A stretch of DNA of 13,810 nucleotides from NCBI GenBank assembly GCA_945828175.1, contig CALZQD010000015.1, positions 1-13,810 of the forward strand, in the 5' to 3' direction. The position numbers and the translations under genes are program-made. How positions within the stretch are numbered: position 1 is the stretch's first letter; every line of letters starts with the position of its first letter. The stretch is from an uncultured Bacteroidales bacterium. GTDB taxonomy: Bacteria > Bacteroidota > Bacteroidia > Bacteroidales > Muribaculaceae. Shown piece by piece: positions 6,301 to 13,764 of this stretch. The notes under the pieces were generated by a model. That model worked only from the letters and a program-made list of their open reading frames with translations. It ran no database searches and was not told where the DNA came from.

Positions 6301-8805
6301 GCTACCCGGTATGAAAAACGCATCCTTTGATTCAGGCATCGTATTGCGGGCGATGCTGTAGAGGGCGACATCGACGGTCGTCGTATCAGCCAGCGCCGTA
6401 TCAACGGGCCAAAATGACAATTTATAATTATCTGAAGCGAGTTTGCTGAAATCGGCCGACAAGCCCTTGACTGATGAAAATTCGCCTGAGGCTTCGACGG
6501 CAGCGCCCTCTTTATCGGCCTTGATTGACCAACGCAATGGAATCGACACCGTGTTATCATCAGCATCAATGACTCTTACCGCGACAGTTTCAATCATATC
6601 GGTATTAATTTTCTGATCGCCATCGCAATATATCACATAAGGTTTGCCAATTGAGAAGTTTCTTTGCGCATCGACGCTTTCGCCATCTGCAGACGTTACC
6701 GTAACAAGGCTTACAAAGAGTTTATATTCCTCATCTTTAAAAAAACTTTTGGGCAAAATCAGCTCGAAACAGCCATTTGCGTCAGTTCGAGTGTCAAGAT
6801 GACCTACTGATGATAGCGGATACAATGAACGCCAATACAATTCTCTTGCACTAACCTCAGCATGCACTTTGGCCGAAGCAACAGGCATTCCGGCATAGGT
6901 CACAGCTCGTCCTTTGATTGTCACTTCGTCTTTCGAAGGACAGTCACGTTTGACTGAGTCGATGTCGACTTTAAACGTTTTGAGCTTAAAATCGCTGACA
7001 GTTATATATTTATTGCCGATGTAATTATACCAATATTTTGCATTGGCGGCATCCCTTGCCTGCAGACAATAATTGCCTGTCAGCAGTCCGTCGGGTATCT
7101 TGAACCGTCCTGTCGCACGCCCATAGCTGTCGGTTGTCACAGCAACCGAGTCGACAAGTTGTCGGTTGGCATCAAAGAGCGAGACAATAGTCTTATAATC
7201 AGTCTTGACTTTATGGCAGTCCTTATTCTTAGGACTATCGTACACCATGACAGCCCAGGCGACTGAATCACCGGGATGATAAAGGGCTCTCTCAGTAAAT
7301 ATCTGAGCATAAGTTCTAACTGTATCACCCTCTTGATATTGATTCCTATTAAAGTTCGGCGTCGATGGGTCGTCGAAACATGTATATGTGATTCCGTCCT
7401 TTCTATATGTCAGGGGCGACCAGTTTGAATACTTTATAAGACTTTTCTTTATCTTAAGCCGTCCGTCGGCATTGCTTTTGCCAAGTCTGACGGTCTGCTT
7501 CTTCTGTTTGGCAAAAACCTCTACATCAGCAACGGGACGTCCGTCCTCTATATCCATAATACACAGTTCAGGTGCATTTCCCTCTATCAGGAAAGGAATA
7601 AACGGCACGGCACTGACTGTTATACCACGCCGTTGTAGCCCGCTGATACTGTCACTGAAAGCGGGTGCTATATAATAAGCCCCCGGCTTTGACAGCGTGG
7701 CTGTCAAGGTCGTATCGCAATCTCCCTGCAAAGCGTCGGTATCAATAAAATAGCTGTCTATCTTATATTTAGAAAAATCTTTCACTTCGCTGAGCGAAAC
7801 GCCCTCGGGAATCTTGCATACTATATAGCCGGCACGAGGCGTAAAAGAATAATTTACTGCAAGTTTAAACGGTTTTCCGACAGATACATATTTATAACCA
7901 TAGAGAACTACCGACTTGGCTCCTATTCTATTAAGATTATTTTCGAGCTCATTAATAAACACGAATTGCGGATAGGCCGCGACATATTCTTTCAACGCAT
8001 TGAAAATCGGCCCGAAAGACTTTTTATAGTCACTTACTCGATTCGTGAGTTCCATAAGCACTATACCTGAGGCTTCACAATCTTTATTAGCAAAATAAAG
8101 CTCTTTGAGATTATCTTCCCTCGTATAACCATTATCCAATAGCTTCACCTGCCAGTTGAACCAGGGGGCTGAGCGGCGGGGGCTGCGGGCGAGGGCGCGG
8201 CGCATCGGCTCGGTGGCATCGCCGTTTTGCGTCAGGCCCGATGCCTTGAGGGCGATAAAGTCGTAGACGGTAGGATAGAGGTAGCGCTCTGTGGCTCCGG
8301 CCGTGATAATGGCCGAGAAGTCGGCGAGCGGCTGACGGCCGGCGATGCTGTCGAGCGCCATGGCATCGTTGACGAGGCTGTCGATAACGGCACGGAACTG
8401 GCGGCCATTCCACTCCGAGATGTCGGCCGGCAGCGGTTGGTCGGGCGTACTCACCTGATTATAGCGGTAGGCGTTGGCGTTATAGATGCTCGAATAGATG
8501 TCGGCATCGATTAGGCTGACGAGAGCCTTGACGGCAGGGTCGCTGATCTGACGGGCGACGCTGTCGACGAGAGCCGGAGCCGTGAAATAGTTCTCCATAT
8601 CGACAAGGCCGCGGGCATAGACGATGTCGAGCAGGCACTCGGCGCGGCCGATGTCGGCTTTCTGACCCGTGGCGCCGTCGAGCGACGACAGCCGTTTCTC
8701 GCAGTCGGCTATAACCGTCTGAGGATATGCAAAATCGGGCGTTGCAGCCGACAATCCCATAACGGCCGCAATCGTTAGTAGTAGAGTTGAAATCGCTTTT
8801 CTCAT
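3334..8805 (-). CDS. Secreted bacterial alpha-2-macroglobulin family protein, thioester site degenerate
   Basis: This 1823-residue envelope protein has a Sec signal peptide at residues 1-20 (MRKAISTLLLTIAAVMGLSA) with no lipobox cysteine, so it is probably soluble in the periplasm. An MG2-like strand pair (FTERALYHPGDSVAWAVMVYD) sits near 496-516. A bait-like linker lies at about 1025-1090, followed by the A2M signature FWKPDMTFDAEGNSVISFTVPD near 1104-1125. TPQLPRFLRAGDKVQLIANVFN is near 1157-1178. A helical toroid spans about 1290-1560 (GGWRWGEWES near 1425), and the C-terminal macroglobulin domain has GDRVRVLLTIKADRDLEYV near 1713-1731. Family members trap attacking proteases. Active ones carry CxEQ, whose Cys and Gln form a thioester. 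Here C1312 is followed by E-S-Y, so the Gln is absent and covalent trapping is unlikely. Codons for about residues 220-1090 are far more AT-rich than the flanks. The frame is unbroken. No convincing TAnnTTTG box is seen upstream. Specific role unknown. Confidence 0.9.
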   Translation of the reverse strand: MRKAISTLLLTIAAVMGLSAATPDFAYPQTVIADCEKRLSSLDGATGQKADIGRAECLLDIVYARGLVDMENYFTAPALVDSVARQISDPAVKALVSLIDADIYSSIYNANAYRYNQVSTPDQPLPADISEWNGRQFRAVIDSLVNDAMALDSIAGRQPLADFSAIITAGATERYLYPTVYDFIALKASGLTQNGDATEPMRRALARSPRRSAPWFNWQVKLLDNGYTREDNLKELYFANKDCEASGIVLMELTNRVSDYKKSFGPIFNALKEYVAAYPQFVFINELENNLNRIGAKSVVLYGYKYVSVGKPFKLAVNYSFTPRAGYIVCKIPEGVSLSEVKDFSKYKIDSYFIDTDALQGDCDTTLTATLSKPGAYYIAPAFSDSISGLQRRGITVSAVPFIPFLIEGNAPELCIMDIEDGRPVADVEVFAKQKKQTVRLGKSNADGRLKIKKSLIKYSNWSPLTYRKDGITYTCFDDPSTPNFNRNQYQEGDTVRTYAQIFTERALYHPGDSVAWAVMVYDSPKNKDCHKVKTDYKTIVSLFDANRQLVDSVAVTTDSYGRATGRFKIPDGLLTGNYCLQARDAANAKYWYNYIGNKYITVSDFKLKTFKVDIDSVKRDCPSKDEVTIKGRAVTYAGMPVASAKVHAEVSARELYWRSLYPLSSVGHLDTRTDANGCFELILPKSFFKDEEYKLFVSLVTVTSADGESVDAQRNFSIGKPYVIYCDGDQKINTDMIETVAVRVIDADDNTVSIPLRWSIKADKEGAAVEASGEFSSVKGLSADFSKLASDNYKLSFWPVDTALADTTTVDVALYSIARNTMPESKDAFFIPGSPKITADTDGTFTITVGTTAKGTTYVYSAFNDGSNVTSIGMKEAKYGFHKYSFKLADGYDKGRVLLYTVRDGEIFDKTYVIERASAQAPVITVSTFRDKLLPGSAERWTLNFKDKGHPSHGAFVATMYNAALDAMKSYQWGGIVSYFESPTVRCSYPRNFMLSGRISHADNYYQTISIGAPRFDPTIDYYRMSRLRIRGTKAMAKNSMAVSEEEVDFDAGLTLEEKPMVAYGLAAKEDYSTDIVENVTVESTNLPDVPDNFEYREGEVLQAFWKPDMTFDAEGNSVISFTVPDANATWSFRAFAWTKDVSTATLFKSIISNKPVMVTPQLPRFLRAGDKVQLIANVFNNSDSTITATTVVEIFDTNSGAVTRSMTSTDTIAPMASAPVMIEVAADGNASAIGYRVRSTAGRFSDGEQDYIAVMPSTSDVIESDNFYLNPGVSDYSVKLPKGKMESVTLEYNASPAREVIKQLPALAVCESYTSTGAARRLFGAAVSSGLLKKYPALARAIETWSADSASQALVSRLSQNEDLKTAALTETPWVQAAQSDSERMARLVALLDGKAVARNMAASISKLKTLKAADGGWRWGEWESKGNVWSTRSTLYSLGQLNAIGMMPADKELKAMIESAFAFLDSKTTKIYPDLGLSSTLAMFPDHELSLKERQIVNATTAYINKEYRKFGTADKARAAIVLDAFGFKAMSRQLMESVAQFGVSSKDKGTSFPSVTSVDSYADLLFAFARIEPQSSAIDGMRQWLVVRGQATSRLGSFDPTRLIAAFEMTGSDWNISDAAPVVTLGGEPVSVGSVEPVTGHLIAQLPTDASGKKLTVVRDNAAGPAYGAVISRYVSASADVKAVKCDGLSIEKRLTVQRGDRWEYADSLRLGDRVRVLLTIKADRDLEYVTVIDERPASFEPVNQLPGYVYSAGLGFYRENNDTDTRLFVGYMPKGTYQITTEMTVGFAGEFTSGIATVQSSLEPALTAHSSGRTLDCR

Positions 8806-8875
8806 ATATATCTTATAGTTGGGTTTCTAATTTAGACGCTGTGCAGCCCCGAAAGTTTAGCAAGGAGCAAAAAAC

Positions 8876-8911
8876 AATCTCCGGAGACGCTCGGGGCAAC
8901 CTCCGGAGATT
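8876..8911 (-). terminator. Intrinsic terminator of the serC-serA-fumarase cluster
   Basis: AATCTCCGGAG (8876-8886) pairs perfectly with CTCCGGAGATT (8901-8911) around a 14-nt loop. On the minus strand the hairpin is followed directly by GTTTTTTG (from 8875 down). It lies 24 nt past the fumarase stop codon and upstream of the macroglobulin gene, which therefore needs its own promoter in 8806-8875. Confidence 0.9.
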
Positions 8912-8935
8912 CAATAATTTTATAAATGAGGCACC

Positions 8936-10585
8936 TTATTTATTCAGGCCGCACGATTTGCATTTCTCTGAAATCTCGGTGAAGAAGTCGTTGCCCTTGT
9001 CGTCGACGAGGATGAATGCGGGGAAGTCTTCGACCTCGATTTTCCAGATTGCCTCCATGCCGAGCTCGGGATATTCGAGAAGCTCGACGCTCTTGATTGA
9101 GTTCTGAGCTAATACGGCTGCAGGACCGCCGATTGAGCCGAGGTAGAAGCCGCCGTGTTTGTGGCAGGCGTCGGTGACCTGTTTCGAGCGGTTGCCTTTG
9201 GCAATCATCACCATAGAGCCGCCGGCCGACTGGAACTGGTCGACATAGCTGTCCATACGGCCGGCCGTTGTCGGGCCGAACGAGCCTGAGGGCATGTCTG
9301 CGGGAGTCTTGGCCGGGCCTGCGTAGTAGATGGGATGGTCTTTGAGATACTGAGGCATCTCTTCGCCGCGGTCGAGGCGCTCTTTGATCTTGGCGTGGGC
9401 GATGTCGCGGCCGACGATGATCGTGCCGTTGAGCGACAGGCGGGTCGAGACGGGATATTTCGTGAGTTCGGCGAGAATCTCGGGCATCGGGCGGTTGAGG
9501 TCGATCTTGACGACTTTGCCCTCGCCCTGACGGCGATATTCTTCGGGAATGAGTTCGCCGGGATTGCTGTCGAGTTTCTCGATCCAGAGGCCTTCACGGT
9601 TGATCTTGGCTTTGACGTTGCGGTCGGCCGAGCAGCTGACGCCGAGACCTACGGGGCAGGATGCGCCGTGGCGCGGCAGACGGATGACGCGGATGTCGTG
9701 GGCGAAGTATTTGCCGCCGAACTGTGCTCCGAGACCGAGTTTCTCGGCTTCGACCTTGAGCTGGCGCTCGAGTTCTTTGTCGCGGAAGGCGTGGCCCAGT
9801 TCATTGCCGTGGTCAGGCAGCGAGTCGTAGTATTTGACCGATGCCTTCTTGACTGTCGCGAGGTTCATCTCGGCCGATGTACCGCCGATGACGAAGGCGA
9901 TGTGATAGGGAGGACATGCGGCCGTGCCGAGCGATTTCATCTTCTCGACGAGGAAGGGAATCAGGGTCTTGGGGTTGATCAGGGCCTTGGTCTCCTGATA
10001 GAGATATGTCTTGTTGGCCGAACCGCCGCCCTTGGCTACGAAGAGGAAGTGATATTCGTCGCCCTCGGTGGCGTGGATGTCGATCTGCGCGGGCAGGTTG
10101 CAGCCGGTGTTGACTTCGTCGTACATGTTGAGCGGAGCGTTCTGGCTGTAGCGCAGGTTGTCGGTGGTATATGTCTTGTAGACGCCCTCAGAGATGCGCT
10201 CTTCGTCGTCGCAGCCGGTGTAGACGAACTGGCCCTTTTCGCCGTGGACGATGGCTGTGCCGGTGTCCTGGCAGAAAGGCAGCTGACCCTTGGCGGCGAC
10301 TTCGGCGTTGCGGAGCATCGTCAGGGCGACAAACTTATCGTTCTCTGAAGCCTCGGGATCGCTCAGAATCTTGGCGACCATGGCGTTGTGCTCGCGACGG
10401 AGCATAAAGGCGTTGTCGTGAGTGGCCTGACGGGCAAGCACTGTCAGCGCCTCGGGGTCGACGACGAGGAATTCGTGACCGCCCCAATTCTCGACTTTAA
10501 CGTAGTCTGATGTCAGATGATAGTATTCGGTTGTATCAGGTCCGAGGGGAAACATCGGCTGATATTTGAAAGGTTTTGTTGCCAT
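8936..10585 (-). CDS. Class I fumarate hydratase ([4Fe-4S], FumA/FumB type)
   Basis: The enzyme converts fumarate to L-malate reversibly in the cytoplasm. In anaerobic Bacteroidota it usually runs in the reductive direction, feeding fumarate respiration and succinate formation. The 549-residue protein is the fused form, with an alpha part (about 1-330) and a beta part (about 345-549). The three cluster ligands sit at C105 (LPFCQDTGT), C224 (TAACPPYH) and C318 (GVSCSADRN), the same residue numbers as in E. coli FumA. The substrate-binding block KGGGSANK is at 185-192. The beta-domain block [21 protein letters not shown] is complete. It follows serA by 43 nt with no promoter-like box between them, so it is probably the third gene of the serC transcript. 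It ends at a terminator hairpin. The long open frame on the plus strand at 9335-10348 is a shadow. The symbol could be fumA or fumB; I leave it blank. Confidence 0.95.
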   Translation of the reverse strand: MATKPFKYQPMFPLGPDTTEYYHLTSDYVKVENWGGHEFLVVDPEALTVLARQATHDNAFMLRREHNAMVAKILSDPEASENDKFVALTMLRNAEVAAKGQLPFCQDTGTAIVHGEKGQFVYTGCDDEERISEGVYKTYTTDNLRYSQNAPLNMYDEVNTGCNLPAQIDIHATEGDEYHFLFVAKGGGSANKTYLYQETKALINPKTLIPFLVEKMKSLGTAACPPYHIAFVIGGTSAEMNLATVKKASVKYYDSLPDHGNELGHAFRDKELERQLKVEAEKLGLGAQFGGKYFAHDIRVIRLPRHGASCPVGLGVSCSADRNVKAKINREGLWIEKLDSNPGELIPEEYRRQGEGKVVKIDLNRPMPEILAELTKYPVSTRLSLNGTIIVGRDIAHAKIKERLDRGEEMPQYLKDHPIYYAGPAKTPADMPSGSFGPTTAGRMDSYVDQFQSAGGSMVMIAKGNRSKQVTDACHKHGGFYLGSIGGPAAVLAQNSIKSVELLEYPELGMEAIWKIEVEDFPAFILVDDKGNDFFTEISEKCKSCGLNK

Positions 10586-10628
10586 AAATGACTTGGTTTA
10601 TTGTATGTTAGTTTTTTCTATGGTTTTA

Positions 10629-11549
10629 TCAGTTGACACGGAAGCGGTCGACGCCGTCGCGCAGATATGCCACGGTCTGGCGTGCGGCGGCGATGCCGGC
10701 GTTGATGTTGGCCTCGGCGGTCTGTGCGCCCATCTTCTTGGGTGTGAAGAACACGCGATCGCCGAATCGCTCGACAAGCTCGTCGGCGTTACCGGGCTTG
10801 ACGTCGGCGACATACTTGAGGTCGCTGCGGTCGGCAAGGGCGCGGGCAAGACCTTCCTCGTCGATGACTTCCTTGCGGGCGGTGTTGACGACGACGCCGT
10901 TGCGGGGCATTGAGGTCAGCAGATCATAGCCGATTGACTTGACGGTCTCGGGTGTGGCCGGAATGTTGATCGACACGACGTTGTTGTCGCGGTAGAGCTC
11001 GGCGACACTGCCGCAGGGCTTCACACCGGCTTCTTCCATCACCGTTGCGGGGCAATAGGGGTCGACGGCCGACACTTCCATGCCGAAGCCTTTGGCGATG
11101 CGGGCGATGTTGCGGCCCACCTGGCCGAAGGCCTGGATGCCGAGGCGCTTGCCCTTGAGCTCGCTGCCCGAGGTGCCGTTATACATATTGCGCACGGCCA
11201 TGACGAGCATGCCGAAAGCGAGCTCGGCCACGGCGTTTGAGTTCTGGCCGGGCGTGTTCTCGACGACGATGCCGCGCTCGCGGGCGGCCTCGAGGTCGAT
11301 ATTGTCATAGCCTGCGCCGGCGCGGACGATAATTTTAAGCTCGCGGGCGGCGTCGATAACTTCGCGGTCGATGATGTCGCTGCGGACGATAAGTCCCTCA
11401 GCATCAGCCACGGCGGCAAGGAGTTCGGCGCGTGAGCCGTATTTCTCAAGCAGTGCGAGCTCATAGCCTGCGCCTTCGATTTCGCGGCGAATGCCCTCGA
11501 CGGCTACTGCGGCGAAGGGCTTTTCGGTGGCGACAAGTATCTTTTTCAT
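10629..11549 (-). CDS. serA: D-3-phosphoglycerate dehydrogenase, short form with Lys in place of the catalytic His
   Basis: This enzyme oxidises 3-phosphoglycerate to 3-phosphohydroxypyruvate with NAD, the first committed step of serine synthesis. The 306-residue protein has only the substrate and nucleotide domains and lacks the C-terminal ACT domain that mediates serine feedback in E. coli SerA. RAGAGYDNIDL (76-86) and NTPGQNSNAVAEL (98-110) are family blocks. The nucleotide loop is LGIQAFGQVGRN (136-147), where Ala140 stands at the usual first glycine of GxGxxG. Arg225 (NTARKEVIDEE) is the conserved substrate-binding and catalytic arginine. The usual TPHIGA histidine is replaced by lysine in TPKKMGAQT (K271/K272). 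This matches the so-called type IIIK enzymes known from Bacteroidota and from Entamoeba. It lies 31 nt after serC, which catalyses the next step, so the pair forms a pathway operon. Confidence 0.93.
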   Translation of the reverse strand: MKKILVATEKPFAAVAVEGIRREIEGAGYELALLEKYGSRAELLAAVADAEGLIVRSDIIDREVIDAARELKIIVRAGAGYDNIDLEAARERGIVVENTPGQNSNAVAELAFGMLVMAVRNMYNGTSGSELKGKRLGIQAFGQVGRNIARIAKGFGMEVSAVDPYCPATVMEEAGVKPCGSVAELYRDNNVVSINIPATPETVKSIGYDLLTSMPRNGVVVNTARKEVIDEEGLARALADRSDLKYVADVKPGNADELVERFGDRVFFTPKKMGAQTAEANINAGIAAARQTVAYLRDGVDRFRVN

Positions 11550-11580
11550 ATCCAGTTGCTTTCTTTGACGGTTGGTTTCC

Positions 11581-12651
11581 TTATCTTGTTGCCTCGAAAT
11601 CTTTCATGGCCTCGACGAGCACGTTGACGCTCTCGAGAGGCATGGCGTTGTAGATCGACGCGCGGAAGCCGCCGACAGAGCGGTGGCCCTTGATGCCGAC
11701 AATGCCGCGGCCCGATGCGAAGTCGATGAAGTCTTTCTCGAGCTCCTTATATTCGGGAGCCATAACGAAGCAGACATTCATGATTGAGCGGTCGGCCGGG
11801 TCGGTCACCGTGCCCTCGAACATGCGGCTCTCGTCGATGGCGCCGTAGAGCACCTTGGCCTTCTCGAGGTCGCGGCGCTCGAGCTCCTTGATGCCGCCGA
11901 GCATCTTGTAGTAGCGCAGGGTCTGAAGAGCCGAGTAGATAGGCAGCACGGGGGGCGTGTTGAACATCGAGCCTTTATTGATATGGGTGCGGTAGTCGAG
12001 CATTGTCGGTATCTGACGGTCGACCTTGCCGAGAGCGTCGTCGCGCACGATGACGATGGTCACGCCCGCTGGAGCGAGGTTTTTCTGAGCGCCGGCATAG
12101 ATGGCGTCATACTTGGCGATGTCGATGGGGCGCGAGAAGATATCCGAACTCATATCGGCCACGAGACGGCAACCGACCTCGGGATCAGTGCGGATCTCAG
12201 TGCCGTAGATAGTGTTGTTCGACGTGAAGTGGAAATAATCCGATGCAGGATCGACACTGAAGCCTTTGGGGATGAAGGTATAGTTGGCCTCCTTCGACGA
12301 AGCCACGACATCGACCTCACCGAAGAGTCGGGCCTCCTTGATGGCGTTCGAAGCCCATGTGCCCGTGTCGAGATATGAAGCTTTCGTTTTCAGGAGGTTG
12401 AAAGGCAGCATGCAGAACTGCATCGACGCGCCTCCGCCAAGCCATAGCACACTGTAACCTTCGGGCACTTCAAGCAGCTCTTTGACAAGGGCTGTGGCCT
12501 CGTCGATGACAGCCTGAAACTCCTTGCTGCGGTGCGACACTTCGAGTATCGACAGACCCGTGTCTGCAAAATCGATGATGGCTCCGGCCGTATTCTTGAT
12601 CGTATAGTCGCTCAAGATCGAGGGACCGGCATAAAAATTATGTTTCTTCAT
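11581..12651 (-). CDS. serC: Phosphoserine aminotransferase SerC
   Basis: SerC transfers an amino group from glutamate to 3-phosphohydroxypyruvate, giving O-phosphoserine. In some bacteria it also serves pyridoxal phosphate synthesis. The 356-residue class V aminotransferase starts [13 protein letters not shown], the family's characteristic N-terminus. HRSKEF is at 40-45. GGGASMQF (72-79) binds the cofactor phosphate, and the TW pair is at 98-99. The Schiff-base lysine is K190 in [12 protein letters not shown]. The C-terminal block [18 protein letters not shown] is intact. The frame stays open upstream to 12705, but that start lies before the -7 box at 12686-12693 and adds a non-conserved tail, so I chose 12651. 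It is first in a serC-serA-fumarase cluster, and its leader is about 30 nt. Confidence 0.96.
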   Translation of the reverse strand: MKKHNFYAGPSILSDYTIKNTAGAIIDFADTGLSILEVSHRSKEFQAVIDEATALVKELLEVPEGYSVLWLGGGASMQFCMLPFNLLKTKASYLDTGTWASNAIKEARLFGEVDVVASSKEANYTFIPKGFSVDPASDYFHFTSNNTIYGTEIRTDPEVGCRLVADMSSDIFSRPIDIAKYDAIYAGAQKNLAPAGVTIVIVRDDALGKVDRQIPTMLDYRTHINKGSMFNTPPVLPIYSALQTLRYYKMLGGIKELERRDLEKAKVLYGAIDESRMFEGTVTDPADRSIMNVCFVMAPEYKELEKDFIDFASGRGIVGIKGHRSVGGFRASIYNAMPLESVNVLVEAMKDFEATR

Positions 12652-12685
12652 ATAGTGAAAAATTTTGGTTGTTTTCTTTATCTCA

Positions 12686-12717
12686 CAAATGTAGTCAATC
12701 GCCACCTAACTGCCAAA
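12686..12717 (-). promoter_or_regulatory. Promoter of the serC-serA-fumarase cluster
   Basis: On the minus strand there is TTTG (12714-12717), a 20-nt spacer, then TACATTTG (12686-12693). Both boxes match the Bacteroidota sigma-ABfr consensus TTTG / TAnnTTTG fully with normal spacing. Start of transcription is expected near 12682, giving a leader of about 30 nt before the serC ATG. This is the best promoter in the window. Confidence 0.8.
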
Positions 12718-12718
12718 A

Positions 12719-12735
12719 ATTATTCCCGGAATAAT
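12719..12735. promoter_or_regulatory. 17-bp dyad next to the serC -33 box, operator candidate
   Basis: ATTATTCC-C-GGAATAAT is a perfect 8-bp inverted repeat with a 1-nt centre. It begins 2 nt upstream of the serC -33 element and lies between the two divergent promoters. Position and symmetry suggest a dimeric regulator site. There is no U run, and it is upstream of both genes, so it is not a terminator. Confidence 0.4.
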
Positions 12736-12762
12736 CAGTTTTAGAAAATTAAAGCCCCGAAA

Positions 12763-12794
12763 TTTCACCGTCACACCGCTTTTTATTACTTTTG
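12763..12794 (+). promoter_or_regulatory. Promoter of the DUF59-LpxH gene pair
   Basis: TTTC (12763-12766), a 20-nt spacer, then TACTTTTG (12787-12794). The -7 box is a perfect TAnnTTTG and the -33 box matches three of four bases. The -7 box ends only 7 nt before the ATG at 12802, which predicts an almost leaderless mRNA. Confidence 0.65.
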
Positions 12795-12801
12795 CGCTAT
12801 T

Positions 12802-13122
12802 ATGACAGAACAACAGCGCACACAGATAGAAGAGAAGACCGTCGAAATGCTCCGCACGGTCTTCGACCCCGAGATTCCCGTCGACATCTACAGCCTCGGC
12901 CTCATCTACCGCATCGAGGTCGACGACGAGGGCAACCTCGACATCGACATGACCCTCACCGCCCCAAACTGCCCCGCAGCCGACTTCCTAATCGAAGACG
13001 CCCGCTACAAGCTCGAGAGCATCGAAGGCGTCAAATCGGTCAACATCAACATCGTCTTCGAGCCCGAGTGGACCAAAGACATGATGAGCGACGAAGCCAA
13101 ACTCGAACTCGGATTCCTCTAA
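12802..13122 (+). CDS. MIP18/DUF59 family protein, SufT-like Fe-S maturation factor
   Basis: This 106-residue cytoplasmic protein is a single MIP18 (DUF59) domain. Family hallmarks are the block TVFDPEIPVDIYSLGLIYRIEV (residues 19-40) and MTLTAPNCPAADF (50-62) with the conserved cysteine C57. EGVKSVNINIVFEPEW (74-89) follows near the C-terminus. Members without extra domains include SufT and the PaaD-like proteins. SufT helps build or transfer Fe-S clusters, whereas PaaD belongs to phenylacetate oxidation. No paa genes are present, so a SufT-like role is the better guess. The ATG at 12802 is supported by the start of the conserved helix near residue 10. The next Met (M16) would cut into the domain. 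It is the first gene of a plus-strand pair, 15 nt before the LpxH-like gene, and divergent from serC. Confidence 0.88.
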   Translation: MTEQQRTQIEEKTVEMLRTVFDPEIPVDIYSLGLIYRIEVDDEGNLDIDMTLTAPNCPAADFLIEDARYKLESIEGVKSVNINIVFEPEWTKDMMSDEAKLELGFL

Positions 13123-13137
13123 TCCCCACCCCGCCCC

Positions 13138-13764
13138 ATGGATGACCGCCGCCTGACCTACTTCATCAGCGACCTCCACCTCGGAGCCGCCCACATCGAC
13201 AGCGTCCGCCGTCGCGAGCGACTCGTCTGCCACTTTCTCGACAGCATCCGCCCCACAGCCCGGCGCCTCTACCTCCTCGGCGACATACTCGACTACTGGT
13301 GTGAATACAAGAGCGTCGCGCCACGCGGCTACCTCCGCTTCTTCGGCACCCTCGCCCGCATGGCCGACGCCGGCGTCGAAATCATCTGGTTCAAAGGCAA
13401 CCACGACATCTGGCTCTTCGACTACCTACGCGACGAGATAGGCATCACCGTCATCGACGGCAGCGAGAGTGTCACCATCGACGGCAGCCGCTTCCTCCTC
13501 TCCCACGGCGACGGCCTCGGACGCCTCAAGCCATCCTTCAGATTCATCCGCTCGCTCTTCCGCAACCGCTTCTGTCAGAAACTCTATTCAGGCATCCATC
13601 CCCGCTGGACCATCCCCTTCGCCCACGCCTGGAGCGCCGACAGCCGCAAGTCAGGCTCAGCCGACATCTCATACGAGCGCGACATCGCTCCCTCAGTCGA
13701 GCCATGGGCCCGCGAATACACTGCCGCCCACCCCGACACCGACTACATCGTCATCGGCCACCAC
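13138..13764 (+). CDS. Calcineurin-like phosphoesterase, probable UDP-2,3-diacylglucosamine diphosphatase (LpxH-like), 3' end cut off
   Basis: The visible 209 residues carry the binuclear metal site of the calcineurin-like family in order: D12 and H14 (ISDLHLG), D49 (LLGDILDYW), N88-H89-D90 (KGNHDIW), H123 (LSHGDGL) and the start of the GHxH block (GHH at 207-209). The GDILDYWxEYK and HGDGLG variants are those of the Bacteroidota proteins annotated as LpxH. LpxH hydrolyses UDP-2,3-diacylglucosamine to lipid X and UMP, the fourth step of lipid A synthesis, at the inner face of the inner membrane. E. coli LpxH has GNRD rather than GNHD, so a different phosphoesterase substrate remains possible. 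The family is about 250-260 residues, so about 45 are missing. Genomic sequence stops at 13764. The apparent tail LSLIHI followed by a stop is translated adapter. C-rich spacing of 15 nt separates it from the DUF59 gene. Confidence 0.78.

Noticed and set aside
5530..8140. AT-rich block as an inserted mobile element or separate gene
   Set aside because: The frame runs through without interruption, the protein reads as continuous macroglobulin domains, and no terminal repeats, target duplication or recombinase are seen. Replacement fits better than insertion.
8851..8860. CTAAACTTTC on the minus strand as a promoter box for the macroglobulin gene
   Set aside because: It has three bases instead of two between TA and TTT and lacks the final G. 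No -33 partner is clear, so I do not list it as a feature.
9335..10348. 337-codon open frame on the plus strand
   Set aside because: It is antisense to fumarase, whose three cluster cysteines match E. coli numbering. The antisense translation shows no family features.
12652..12705. Upstream ATG extending serC by 18 residues
   Set aside because: The extension overlaps the -7 box at 12686-12693, and SerC proteins start at the [15 protein letters not shown] sequence.
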